A stretch of 64,000 nucleotides of DNA from Pseudocitrobacter cyperus (GCF_039889165.1 NZ_JAYMYY010000001.1:1116001-1180000); one strand, 5' to 3'. Shown: positions 17,991 through 26,575, numbered from the stretch's first letter. The notes: generated from the sequence alone by a model not told the origin. A program made the numbers and translations.

Positions 17991-18722
17991 ATGAAAAAAG
18001 TACTGATTGCCGCACTTCTTGCAAGCGTAAGCCTCTCTGCTGGCGCCGCTCAGACCATTCGTTTCGCCACGGAAGCCTCCTATCCTCCGTTTGAATCCAT
18101 GGATGCCAACAATAAGATCGTCGGCTTTGACGTTGATCTGGCGAACGCGCTGTGTAAAGAGATCGATGCCACCTGCACCTTCTCTAACCAGTCTTTCGAC
18201 AGCCTGATCCCCAGCCTGAAATTCCGCCGCGTCGACGCGGTAATGGCCGGGATGGATATCACGCCTGAGCGTGAAAAACAGGTTCTCTTCTCCACTCCGT
18301 ATTACGACAACTCTGCGCTGTTTATCGGCCAGCAGGGAAAAGTGGCCAGCATTGATGCGTTGAAAGGTAAAAAAGTCGGCGTGCAGAACGGCACCACTCA
18401 CCAGAAATTCATCATGGATAAACATCCGGAAATCACCACCGTGCCTTACGACAGCTACCAGAATGCGAAACTGGATCTGCAAAATGGTCGTATCGACGCG
18501 GTCTTCGGTGACTCTGCGGTGGTGAACGAGTGGCTGAAAGCGAATGACAAACTGGCTGCCATCGGCGACAAAGTGACAGATAAAGACTACTTCGGCACCG
18601 GTCTGGGCATCGCGGTACGCCAGGGCAACACCGAGCTGCAGCAGAAATTCAACGCTGCGCTGGAAAAAGTGAAAAAAGATGGCACTTATCAAACCATCTA
18701 CAGCAAATGGTTCCAGAAGTAA
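17991..18722 (+). CDS. artI: ArtI, periplasmic amino-acid-binding protein of the Art transporter
   Basis: The 243-residue type II periplasmic binding protein has a signal peptide ending at AGAA (about residue 19). The mature start is TIRFATEASYPPFESMDANN, the SBP_bac_3 signature. The closing segments YFGTGLGIAVRQGN and YQTIYSKWFQK are typical. The frame extends two codons upstream; the ATG at 17991 matches K-12. ArtI shares strong identity with ArtJ downstream, an old duplication. Its ligand in E. coli is unclear; ArtJ is the arginine binder. Confidence 0.96.
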   Translation: MKKVLIAALLASVSLSAGAAQTIRFATEASYPPFESMDANNKIVGFDVDLANALCKEIDATCTFSNQSFDSLIPSLKFRRVDAVMAGMDITPEREKQVLFSTPYYDNSALFIGQQGKVASIDALKGKKVGVQNGTTHQKFIMDKHPEITTVPYDSYQNAKLDLQNGRIDAVFGDSAVVNEWLKANDKLAAIGDKVTDKDYFGTGLGIAVRQGNTELQQKFNAALEKVKKDGTYQTIYSKWFQK

Positions 18723-18728
18723 GAACTG

Positions 18729-19445
18729 ATGAACGAATTTTTTCCATTAGCAAGCGCCGCCGGGATGACCGTCGGCCTTGCCGTTTGCGCCCTGGTCATC
18801 GGGCTGGCGCTGGCGATGTTCTTCGCGGTGTGGGAGTCGGCTAAATGGCGCCCCATTGCGTGGATAGGCTCCGCTATCGTGACCATACTGCGTGGGCTAC
18901 CGGAAATTCTGGTGGTCTTGTTTATCTATTTCGGTTCCTCACAGCTTTTGCTGATGTTGTCGGATGGTTTCACGATAAATCTTGGCGTGGTACAGATTCC
19001 GTTGCAGATGCAAATCGAAAACTTCGACGTTAGCCCGTTCCTTTGCGGTGTGATTGCGCTGTCGCTGCTTTATGCCGCCTACGCGTCACAAACCCTGCGC
19101 GGCGCGCTCAAAGCGGTGCCACAAGGGCAATGGGAGTCCGGCCAGGCGCTGGGCCTATCGAAAGGCGCGATCTTTTTCCGTCTGGTGATGCCGCAAATGT
19201 GGCGTCATGCGTTACCGGGTCTCGGTAATCAGTGGCTGGTGCTGCTAAAAGATACTGCGCTGGTTTCCCTTATTAGCGTCAACGATTTAATGCTGCAAAC
19301 CAAAAGCATCGCTACCCGCACTCAGGAGCCGTTTACCTGGTACATCGTGGCGGCGGCGATTTACCTGGTGATCACCCTGCTCAGTCAGTACATTCTCAAA
19401 CGCATTGACCTGCATACCACTCGCTTCGAACGGAGACCAGGCTGA
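18729..19445 (+). CDS. artQ: ArtQ, arginine ABC transporter permease
   Basis: The 238-residue inner-membrane permease has about five helices and the cytoplasmic EAA loop (AVPQGQWESGQALGLSKG) that contacts ArtP. It forms the channel with ArtM. It starts 6 bases after artI and its TGA shares one base with the artM ATG, so translation is coupled. Confidence 0.97.
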   Translation: MNEFFPLASAAGMTVGLAVCALVIGLALAMFFAVWESAKWRPIAWIGSAIVTILRGLPEILVVLFIYFGSSQLLLMLSDGFTINLGVVQIPLQMQIENFDVSPFLCGVIALSLLYAAYASQTLRGALKAVPQGQWESGQALGLSKGAIFFRLVMPQMWRHALPGLGNQWLVLLKDTALVSLISVNDLMLQTKSIATRTQEPFTWYIVAAAIYLVITLLSQYILKRIDLHTTRFERRPG

Positions 19446-20113
19446 TGCTTGAATATTTACCGGAACTGATGAAAGGGCTGCACACCAGCCTGACGCTGAC
19501 CGTGGCCTCTATTGCGGTGGCGCTGATCCTGTCGCTGATTTTCACCATCATTCTGACGCTGAAAACGCCGGTGCTGGTCTGGCTGGTGCGTGGCTACATC
19601 ACGCTATTTACCGGCACGCCGCTGCTGGTACAGATCTTCCTGATTTACTACGGCCCGGGCCAGTTCCCGTCGTTACAGGATTATCCGGCGCTGTGGCATT
19701 TGCTCTCTGAACCGTGGCTGTGCGCACTGATTGCGCTGTCGCTGAACAGTGCGGCCTATACCACTCAGTTGTTCTACGGGGCGATTCGCGCCATACCGGA
19801 CGGGCAATGGCAGTCCTGTAGCGCGCTGGGAATGAGCAAGAAAGATACGCTGGCGATTCTGCTGCCCTACGCGCTGAAACGCGCGCTGTCTTCCTACTCG
19901 AACGAAGTGGTGCTGGTCTTCAAAAGTACCTCTCTGGCCTACACCATCACGCTGATGGAAGTTATGGGTCACGGGCAGTTGCTGTATGGTCGCACCTATG
20001 ACGTGATGGTCTTTGGCGCGGCGGGCGTAGTCTATCTTATCGTCAACGGTCTGTTGACGTTGCTGATGCGCCTGATTGAGCGCAAAGCGCTGGCGTTCGA
20101 ACGCAGAAATTAA
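19445..20113 (+). CDS. artM: ArtM, arginine ABC transporter permease
   Basis: The 222-residue permease has five helices and the EAA loop AIPDGQWQSCSALGMSKKD. It pairs with ArtQ. It is the last gene of artPIQM, and a terminator with an eight-T tract follows about 30 bases after the stop. Confidence 0.97.
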   Translation: MLEYLPELMKGLHTSLTLTVASIAVALILSLIFTIILTLKTPVLVWLVRGYITLFTGTPLLVQIFLIYYGPGQFPSLQDYPALWHLLSEPWLCALIALSLNSAAYTTQLFYGAIRAIPDGQWQSCSALGMSKKDTLAILLPYALKRALSSYSNEVVLVFKSTSLAYTITLMEVMGHGQLLYGRTYDVMVFGAAGVVYLIVNGLLTLLMRLIERKALAFERRN

Positions 20114-20144
20114 GCACGGCATTGCATAAATGCAAATAAACACC

Positions 20145-20177
20145 GCGGGCAACCTTATAAGTTGTCCGCTTTTTTTT
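20145..20177 (+). terminator. Intrinsic terminator after artM
   Basis: The stem GCGGGCAAC / GTTGTCCGC (one G-U pair, loop CTTATAA) is followed by eight T residues. It isolates artJ from the artPIQM operon. Confidence 0.9.
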
Positions 20178-20184
20178 ATATGCA

Positions 20185-20223
20185 ATAAAATAAAAAATCA
20201 TTTTTATTGCATATAAATTCAAA
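20185..20223. promoter_or_regulatory. Paired ArgR boxes upstream of artJ
   Basis: Two ARG boxes are separated by exactly 3 bases. The upstream box (20185-20202) fits the consensus at 15 of 18 positions. The downstream box (20206-20223), ATTGCATATAAATTCAAA, fits at 17 of 18. The tandem lies 70-110 bases before the artJ start, over the expected promoter. artJ is the most strongly ArgR-repressed art gene in E. coli. Confidence 0.78.
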
Positions 20224-20293
20224 AGAAGGCAGGATATATCCATGCCACACGCAGGGCAGCATCTTAATGATTTGACAGACGGGAGCCTTACCG

Positions 20294-21025
20294 ATGAAAA
20301 AGCTAGTTCTGGCCGCACTACTTGCCACCTTCGCCGCCGGCGTAAGCGCCGCGGATAAAATCAATTTTGGCGTTTCCGCAACCTACCCACCCTTTGAGTC
20401 GATGGATGCCAGCAACCAAATCGTCGGCTTTGATATCGACCTGGCGAAAGCACTGTGCAAACAGATGCAGGCAGAGTGCACCTTCACTAACCATGCATTT
20501 GATAGCCTGATCCCGGCGCTGAAGTTTAAAAAATATGATGCCGTTATTTCCGGTATGGATATTACCCCGGAACGGAGCAAGCAGGTTGCGTTTACCGAAC
20601 CGTACTACGCCAACTCCGCGCTGGTGATTGCGAAGAAAGATACCTATAAAACCTTTGCTGACCTGAAAGGCAAACGCATCGGGATGGAAAACGGCACCAC
20701 CCACCAGAAATACCTGATGGATAAACACCCGGAAGTCAAAACCGTTGCTTACGACAGCTATCAGAATGCGATTATCGACCTGAAAAATGGCCGTATTGAT
20801 GGCGTGTTCGGCGACACCGCCGTGGTGAATGAGTGGCTGAAAACCAACCCGCAACTGGGTGCCGCAACCGAGAAAGTCACCGACCCGCAATATTTCGGTA
20901 CCGGCCTTGGCATCGCGGTTCGCCCGGATAACAAAGCCCTGCTGGAAAAACTGAACGGTGCGCTGAAGGCGATCAAAGCTGACGGTACGTACCAAAAAAT
21001 CAGCAACCAGTGGTTCCCTGAGTAA
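20294..21025 (+). CDS. artJ: ArtJ, periplasmic arginine-binding protein
   Basis: The 243-residue protein has the signal peptide MKKLVLAALLATFAAGVSA. The mature SBP_bac_3 fold starts DKINFGVSATYPPFESMD and ends YQKISNQWFPE. It binds arginine and delivers it to ArtPQM. It is a separate transcription unit with its own ArgR boxes, behind a TTACCG-containing weak ribosome region. A REP element follows its stop. Confidence 0.97.
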   Translation: MKKLVLAALLATFAAGVSAADKINFGVSATYPPFESMDASNQIVGFDIDLAKALCKQMQAECTFTNHAFDSLIPALKFKKYDAVISGMDITPERSKQVAFTEPYYANSALVIAKKDTYKTFADLKGKRIGMENGTTHQKYLMDKHPEVKTVAYDSYQNAIIDLKNGRIDGVFGDTAVVNEWLKTNPQLGAATEKVTDPQYFGTGLGIAVRPDNKALLEKLNGALKAIKADGTYQKISNQWFPE

Positions 21026-21033
21026 TCGCTTTA

Positions 21034-21063
21034 TGCCGGATAGCGGCTTCGCCTTATCCGGCA
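21034..21063. repeat. REP (PU) element between artJ and the histidine kinase gene
   Basis: TGCCGGATAGCGGC, TTC, GCCTTATCCGGCA is a canonical enterobacterial REP palindrome with the usual mismatch in the stem. It sits in the short gap between convergent genes, where REPs protect mRNA ends and attract gyrase. It marks the left border of the accessory block. Confidence 0.85.
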
Positions 21064-21064
21064 A

Positions 21065-22543
21065 TTACCGTCCACACGGTAACCAGAAGCGGAAGCACGC
21101 CCCGCTCGTCGATTCCACCAACTCAATTCCTCCACCGTGCAGTTCCAGCATTCTTTTGACGATCAGCAAACCGAGCCCACCGCGTTTCTCGCGTGTCGCC
21201 TGCTGACTCAGCGCCGAAGGGCGTAAAAAAAGCTGTTCGCGAACCGCTTCATCGACGCCAGGCCCGCTATCGGCCACCTCCATCTGCAACTGCTCATCCT
21301 GCTGCCAGATCCTCAGACGAATGGTTCCCTCCGGCGGCGTATGACGAATGGCATTATCAAGCAGGTTGGTCACTACGCGCTCAACCATTGAGAGATCGGC
21401 ATTAATCAGCGGCAGATGTGAAGGGATCTCCGTCTGCAATGTTATTTTCTGCGTCTCGAGCGGCAGGTCGAATTTCTGTACCACATCGGAAACCAGCTCA
21501 CTCAGGGCAAAGCGCTCCCGCTGTGGTTTAATCGCTCCATGCTCCAATCGCGCCAGTTCAAATAACTGCTGCGAGAGATGGCGCACCTTGTGCCCCTGGC
21601 GCAGCGCGATCTCCAGATAGTGCCGTGACGCTTCCGGCGTTAGCGTTGCCGATTTCATCGACAACGTTTCCAGATAGCCCAGCAGCGAGGTGAGCGGCGT
21701 GCGCAAATCATGCGAGATATTGGCGATAAACTCACGTCTCTGGCGGTCGCTATCCGCCAGCGCATCCCACTGGGAGGCAATTTTGCGCGCCAGCTCAATA
21801 AATGTATTGCGCAACAGCGCCACTTCGTCGCCTGGCCGCTCAAGCGTCGGTTGTGCAGCCAGATGTTTAATTGCGCTGATACTGTCCCGATCGATACGAC
21901 TGGCTTCACTGGTCAATGCATTAACCGGACGAGTGACCCAGTGGCGAACCAGCACCGCGACCACGGTTCCCACCACCGCAACCAGCAACAGCGCCCACAG
22001 CAGAGTACTCCACAAGGTTTTATACCCGGCATTTTCCGCCAGCGCGTTGAGCGCCTCCCCCTGCAAAATAATGTACAGATAACCACGCAATACCCCATCT
22101 GAACGAAGCGGCGCGGCGCTAAACACTTTCTGATTATCCAGGCTTCGCGGATCGTCACCATACACCGGCATCGTGGAGTGATTGAGGAAACGCTCGATCG
22201 GCGTAATGTCAACGCGCTGGCGCTTGATGTGCCCCGGCGGCGCGGCATCGGCCAGCAGTTCGCCTTCCGGTGAGATAACATAGAGTTCGACGCTCGGGTT
22301 AAAGGTCATCAGACGATCGAACAGCGGCTTCAGCATACGGCGGTCTACACTACCCTGCCCATCCACCAGCGGCTCGCTGAGAACAATCTGCTGCGCCAAA
22401 TCTGCCGATAACTGCTGTACCATCGCATTACCGTACTGCTTACTGCTGTAAAGCTGCACCGCGCCGGCAATCGCTGCGCACAGCACCAGCAACAGAATAA
22501 ACAGCAGCGTTAAGCGCTGACTCAGGCTAAGACGCGCGCTCAT
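21065..22543 (-). CDS. Sensor histidine kinase of an unnamed two-component system
   Basis: The 492-residue membrane kinase has TM1 (about 11-30), a periplasmic sensor region of about 145 residues, TM2 (about 178-199), a HAMP linker and a HisKA domain with phospho-acceptor His278 in ANISHDLRTPLTS. The HATPase domain has the N box NLLDNAIRHTPPEG, G1 DSGPGVDEAV and G2 GGLGLLIVKRML. The ATG overlaps the response-regulator stop by 4 bases, so the pair is co-transcribed. I do not recognise a named orthologue; no such pair lies between artJ and rlmC in E. coli K-12. The periplasmic region has no obvious metal-binding His/Met cluster. The signal is unknown. Confidence 0.92.
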   Translation of the reverse strand: MSARLSLSQRLTLLFILLLVLCAAIAGAVQLYSSKQYGNAMVQQLSADLAQQIVLSEPLVDGQGSVDRRMLKPLFDRLMTFNPSVELYVISPEGELLADAAPPGHIKRQRVDITPIERFLNHSTMPVYGDDPRSLDNQKVFSAAPLRSDGVLRGYLYIILQGEALNALAENAGYKTLWSTLLWALLLVAVVGTVVAVLVRHWVTRPVNALTSEASRIDRDSISAIKHLAAQPTLERPGDEVALLRNTFIELARKIASQWDALADSDRQRREFIANISHDLRTPLTSLLGYLETLSMKSATLTPEASRHYLEIALRQGHKVRHLSQQLFELARLEHGAIKPQRERFALSELVSDVVQKFDLPLETQKITLQTEIPSHLPLINADLSMVERVVTNLLDNAIRHTPPEGTIRLRIWQQDEQLQMEVADSGPGVDEAVREQLFLRPSALSQQATREKRGGLGLLIVKRMLELHGGGIELVESTSGACFRFWLPCGR

Positions 22544-23247
22544 GCCGGGCCACCGACAAAGCGATAGCCCTTGCCCCAGACGGTGAGAATAATGTCCGGC
22601 TCGGCCGCATTGTGCTCAATTTTAACCCGTAAGCGGTTGATGTGAGTGTTAACGGTGTGCTCGTAACCTTCGTGCTGATAGCCCCAAACCTGTTCCAGCA
22701 GATCGAGACGCGAAAATATTTTCCCCGGGTGACGGGCGAAGAACCAGAGCAGGTCAAATTCACGCGGAGTGAGATCAATAAGATTTCCGCGCAGCCGAAC
22801 GCTGCGCGCCAGCGGGTCGATCACCAGGCCGTGCGCGGCGATCGTGCCGCTGGTCTGCTGCACATCCTGCCCCATCGCCTGCTGGCGACGAAACAGCGCT
22901 TTAATGCGCGCCACCAGCTCCTGCACCGAAAAGGGTTTTGCCAGATAGTCATCAGCCCCGGTTTCGAGGCCCAGAATGCGTTCCGTTTCACTGCTGCGCG
23001 CGCTGATAATAATCACCGGAAGATAACGCCCACGCTCGCGAATGCGCTGGCAAATCGTCAACCCATCTACGCCAGGCAGCATTAAATCGAGGATAACCAT
23101 ATCCCACTGCGTCTGTTCAAGATGCTGTAATGCTCTGCCGCCGTCCTCTTCGTGAACGATAACGTAGCCTTCATCTTCAAGATTAAGTTGTAGCAGAGCG
23201 GCGATATCGCGATCGTCCTCCACCAGCAGGATCTGTTTTGCCGTCAT
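22540..23247 (-). CDS. OmpR/PhoB-family response regulator
   Basis: The 235-residue regulator starts at the ATG at 23247; the codon before it is an in-frame TTG. The receiver domain has the acidic pocket (LLVEDDRD), phospho-acceptor Asp54 in MVILDLMLPGVDG, switch Ser in IIISARS and Lys in YLAKPFS. The C-terminal winged helix (about 130-235) carries LTPREFDLLWFFARHPG and HTVNTHINRLRVKIE. It is expressed first and the kinase follows with an ATGA overlap. It lies 155 bases downstream of, and in the same direction as, the PTS-sulfatase operon, so control of that operon is plausible but only inferred. Confidence 0.94.
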   Translation of the reverse strand: MTAKQILLVEDDRDIAALLQLNLEDEGYVIVHEEDGGRALQHLEQTQWDMVILDLMLPGVDGLTICQRIRERGRYLPVIIISARSSETERILGLETGADDYLAKPFSVQELVARIKALFRRQQAMGQDVQQTSGTIAAHGLVIDPLARSVRLRGNLIDLTPREFDLLWFFARHPGKIFSRLDLLEQVWGYQHEGYEHTVNTHINRLRVKIEHNAAEPDIILTVWGKGYRFVGGPA

Positions 23248-23371
23248 CAATCAGTGCCTTTTCATCTGTTCTGAGATTAAGCTTACCTGATTTCCGTCCG
23301 GCAAAAGTTCACATTTTGTTTAACTTCCGCTTTTCAGCGCAATAGCACCAGCCGCGGTGATGGGAAAGTTC

Positions 23372-23399
23372 ATCGCCTGCGGATGCAGGCGATTTTTTT
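23372..23399 (+). terminator. Intrinsic terminator reading on the plus strand, without an obvious plus-strand gene
   Basis: A perfect 9-base-pair stem (ATCGCCTGC, loop GGAT, GCAGGCGAT) runs into seven T residues on the plus strand. Both neighbouring genes are on the minus strand, where no U tract follows the stem. It therefore fits a plus-strand transcript such as a small RNA or an antisense transcript. Confidence 0.7.
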
Positions 23400-23401
23400 C
23401 T

Positions 23402-24889
23402 TTAGTCTGCATTCAACCCTAAACGCCAAAACTGCTCTGCCGGCGCATCATTTTCTTTCATCAACTGAATCAATAATTGAACCATACGCGCTTCAATAAT
23501 TTCATCGCTGATAGGATGGAGTTGTTGCGGATCGTTTTGTAAATCAAACAATAAATGACCAAAACTATTAATGCCCGCATATTTCTCCCTTGCCGGGATA
23601 CGCAGCACCTGCAACCCTTTTGTGAAACGGAACGGAGGAGCCAGAGACAAATGCTTTAACTCTTCAACGCCGTAACGGGTATTCATTTTTATCGGCATTA
23701 ACGTGTAGTTCGCAATATCATGTTCCCGACCGGGTAACGCCGCGCGCATATAAACATAGCGCCCATCAGTCACATTAACATGCCCACTAAACACGCCAAA
23801 TAGCGCAGCCTGACGAACGGGTGCATCCTCCGTTAACGTTGCAGCCAACGGCTTTCCTTGCACATCGGCAGGAATCGGCTGCCGGAAGTAATCTAATAGC
23901 GTGGGAGCCCAGTCGATCATCTGAACCAACGCCTCACGCTTTTCGCCCTGGACTTTGCTGCGAGGATCCCAGATAAATAAAGGATTGTTCGCGACTTCGT
24001 TATAGTAGGGCATCTGATTTTTTGCCCACCAGCCGTGCTCACCCAATAAAAAACCATGATCGGTACCGACAATGAGCATCGTATCCTGCCAGAGATCGTG
24101 ACTATCCATCAGATCAAGGATCCGCCCCAGATTGCGGTCACACATTGACACCAGCGCGCGATAGCGGCAACGGATGTGCTCAATAGCATCATCGCTTTCA
24201 TTCACTTCTCCGCGCGGCCAGTCATAATGCGGGCCAGCCCAAGTATCTTCATAGAGCGACAGATACTGTTGTGTAACGTGAAACGGCTCATGAGGATCAA
24301 AGGTTTCTACCTGCAGTAGCCAGTTATCCTGCTGGCAGTTTTTATTGATAAACTCGCAACCCGCATCAAACACTTTTGTCTGCGGGAAATCAGCCTCACG
24401 CTGGATATATTCGCGATTCACCCAATCATGTCGCCACAGTCCTGAAACACCGCCCCCGGTTTGCTTTTGCGGAACCCGCAGTACCTCTGGAACAGAGGGT
24501 TCCGCCACGCTCGCTTTCCAGTGATCACCCTCCTGACCGCGAATAATTTCCCATGAGCTGTAGCGGTTATGATAATTTCCGCCACCATCTTCCCAGTAAT
24601 GCAGGTGATCGCTAATAAGGTGAGTGTAAATTCCCCCTTTTTTGAGCAGTTCTGGCATTGAATCATCAAAGGGTTCCAGCGGCCCCCATTCACGATGCAA
24701 AAAATTGCAGCGCCCGGTATGTAATTCTCGCCGTGCTGGCATACAGGGCATGCTTCCCACATAGCTATTTTCAAATTTAGCGGTATGCGCCGCCAGACGC
24801 TGAAAATTAGGCGCATGTGTCAATAAATCACCATAAGGCGGCAAATAACGCTTATTCAGGCTATCAAACAGTAGAATAATAGCTTTCAT
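23402..24889 (-). CDS. Cytoplasmic sulfatase-superfamily hydrolase (formylglycine type)
   Basis: The protein has about 495 residues in the sulfatase/alkaline-phosphatase superfamily. It carries the formylglycine signature C-M-P-A-R (Cys near 49) followed by HTGR. A first metal Asp lies in LLFDSLNKRY, and a second metal site GTDHGFLLGEHGWW is in the C-terminal half. There is no signal peptide, so it should act in the cytoplasm. The ATG at 24889 is preferred over an in-frame GTG one codon earlier because AAGGATGGGTG lies in front. It starts 9 bases after the PTS IIB gene, in one operon. The usual Asp-Asp pair reads Asp-Ser, so a phosphodiester or phosphonate ester substrate is possible. No maturase gene lies in the window. 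Confidence 0.88.
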   Translation of the reverse strand: MKAIILLFDSLNKRYLPPYGDLLTHAPNFQRLAAHTAKFENSYVGSMPCMPARRELHTGRCNFLHREWGPLEPFDDSMPELLKKGGIYTHLISDHLHYWEDGGGNYHNRYSSWEIIRGQEGDHWKASVAEPSVPEVLRVPQKQTGGGVSGLWRHDWVNREYIQREADFPQTKVFDAGCEFINKNCQQDNWLLQVETFDPHEPFHVTQQYLSLYEDTWAGPHYDWPRGEVNESDDAIEHIRCRYRALVSMCDRNLGRILDLMDSHDLWQDTMLIVGTDHGFLLGEHGWWAKNQMPYYNEVANNPLFIWDPRSKVQGEKREALVQMIDWAPTLLDYFRQPIPADVQGKPLAATLTEDAPVRQAALFGVFSGHVNVTDGRYVYMRAALPGREHDIANYTLMPIKMNTRYGVEELKHLSLAPPFRFTKGLQVLRIPAREKYAGINSFGHLLFDLQNDPQQLHPISDEIIEARMVQLLIQLMKENDAPAEQFWRLGLNAD

Positions 24890-24898
24890 CACCCATCC

Positions 24899-25222
24899 TT
24901 AGTTGTTATCCAGCAGATGCGGGAAATGTTTTTCGACCACTTCAAATATCTGCTTGCCAATAGTTTCACCATCCATAATGTTTTCAATAGGGATCAGGTA
25001 TTGGCCGTTTTTAGGATCCAGGCTCACGACATCAATCAGTTTTTTGGAGATAGCGTAAATGTCAGTCCAGTCAGTAAAACCACCGACTTCGCCCGCGGCG
25101 GTATGTTCCATAGCGAACTTAAAGTTATATTTTGCGAGTGCCTTTCCGACAACAATTTGCAGCATCACACTGCTACCTACACCATAGCCACAAACAAACA
25201 GAATGTTGATTTTATCTTTCAT
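24899..25222 (-). CDS. PTS sugar transporter EIIB (ascorbate/SgaB-like)
   Basis: The 107-residue protein has the EIIB P-loop FVCGYGVGSS, with phospho-acceptor Cys11, and a C-terminus (FEVVEKHFPHLL) resembling UlaB. It receives phosphate from an EIIA and passes it to the sugar bound by the EIIC encoded just upstream. No EIIA gene is nearby, so phosphate must come from an EIIA encoded elsewhere. It lies 27 bases after the IIC gene and 9 bases before the hydrolase gene. A good AGGACTCGAAA ribosome site precedes it. Confidence 0.9.
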   Translation of the reverse strand: MKDKINILFVCGYGVGSSVMLQIVVGKALAKYNFKFAMEHTAAGEVGGFTDWTDIYAISKKLIDVVSLDPKNGQYLIPIENIMDGETIGKQIFEVVEKHFPHLLDNN

Positions 25223-25249
25223 TTTCGAGTCCTTGATAGTGATGATAAA

Positions 25250-26575
25250 TTAAACTGAATACGGCCCAAGATGGAATGTTTCTGCAATAAACCGTAAGAC
25301 TTCACAAATAGCAGGCCAGACCGTTGCCCAGTCAAATATTCCTGTCCAGCCAATACCCTCTTTTGCCAGCCCCGTCAATGGAATGGCCCAGACGGTACCG
25401 AATGTTTGGATAATGCCCAAAAGGAAAGTACATATAATGACTGAACGATAGCCCCCTAACCTGTTCGCTAATACACCAATCGGGCCACCGGAGAAAAAGA
25501 GCGGGACAAACCCGGGTAATACCATAATGGGGCTATGAACCAACAACAAAATTCCCATTGAAAAAATCGTGCCGAAAGTACAGAAAATGAACCCCAGGGT
25601 TGCGGCGTTTGGTGAGAATGGTAATAATGCGGCGACATCAACGGCGGGAATGGCATCGGGAATGAACTTGTCCTGCCAGCCTTTAAATGAACCATTAATT
25701 TCCCCAACCATCATACGGACACCTTGTAGCAAAATAACCATATACATGGAAAATTGCAGCCCAAGATTAATAATGTAGATATACCAGGGTTTCCCTTTAG
25801 CCATCATTTGCACGTTATCGATCCCCGTTGATAGCAAAAAGCCGCCAACGAACAGAGTCATAATGATAGCGATAGCCGTGACGTTATGGTTAAAAATGGC
25901 CAACCAGCCTGGAAGTTTTAAGTTTTCAGCATCGTGCTTTTCCGGGTCACCAAATTTATGTGCAAATTTCGAAAAAAACCATAAGCCCAACATTTGGTTG
26001 TGCGCAATCGTGAACCCGGCATTATTCGTGATTTTGGCGATTGGCTTAACGATAAGGGTTGTGGCGAATGCCCAAAATATCCCTGTTAAGACACCAGCGA
26101 TGATAATTGACTGAACCCAGCCAAAGCCTAACCAAAAGACAATCAACCACAACACGGCCTGCGAGTGTGATACGCCAGTATTCCCGGTGAGAAAGATGCC
26201 CTTTGCTTTCGTAAATCGCCCGAACAGAACCAGTACCAGGTTTGTGAAAAAAGCCAGAACAAAAACATAACCGACATAACCGAAGTTATCCCCTAATGCA
26301 ATTTGCGTCGCCGCTTTCATTGCATAGGAATCCATTAAGTATCCGTGGACGCCATAGGACTTACTCACTGCCTCAGCTACTGGTTTAAACGTTGCTGAAA
26401 ATTGAAAACCACCGAAGAGAATCATCATCAGCCCGACCATTGAGCTAACCATGCCGGTGATAATTTTTATCGGCGATTTTTTATCAAGTGCATAACCGAC
26501 ACCGACTAATAAGCCGATTAATATTGCGGGTTCAGTTAAAAAGGTTTGGATAACATCTATAATTTTAGCAAGCAT
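25250..26575 (-). CDS. PTS sugar transporter EIIC (UlaA/SgaT family)
   Basis: The permease has about 441 residues and roughly ten to twelve helices. It resembles UlaA, the ascorbate EIIC: the STFKPV, LTGNTG, LLQGVRMMVGEINGSFKG, FSPNAATLGF and PGFVPLFFSGGPIGV stretches have direct UlaA counterparts. The family takes up acidic sugars such as L-ascorbate. An in-frame start at 26593 lacks a ribosome site; the ATG at 26575 has GGAGGG nine bases before it and is chosen. It is the first gene of an IIC-IIB-hydrolase operon. The substrate is not ascorbate by context, since no ulaD/E/F-type genes are linked. The surrounding DNA is visibly AT-richer than its neighbours, consistent with acquisition. Confidence 0.88.
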   Translation of the reverse strand: MLAKIIDVIQTFLTEPAILIGLLVGVGYALDKKSPIKIITGMVSSMVGLMMILFGGFQFSATFKPVAEAVSKSYGVHGYLMDSYAMKAATQIALGDNFGYVGYVFVLAFFTNLVLVLFGRFTKAKGIFLTGNTGVSHSQAVLWLIVFWLGFGWVQSIIIAGVLTGIFWAFATTLIVKPIAKITNNAGFTIAHNQMLGLWFFSKFAHKFGDPEKHDAENLKLPGWLAIFNHNVTAIAIIMTLFVGGFLLSTGIDNVQMMAKGKPWYIYIINLGLQFSMYMVILLQGVRMMVGEINGSFKGWQDKFIPDAIPAVDVAALLPFSPNAATLGFIFCTFGTIFSMGILLLVHSPIMVLPGFVPLFFSGGPIGVLANRLGGYRSVIICTFLLGIIQTFGTVWAIPLTGLAKEGIGWTGIFDWATVWPAICEVLRFIAETFHLGPYSV

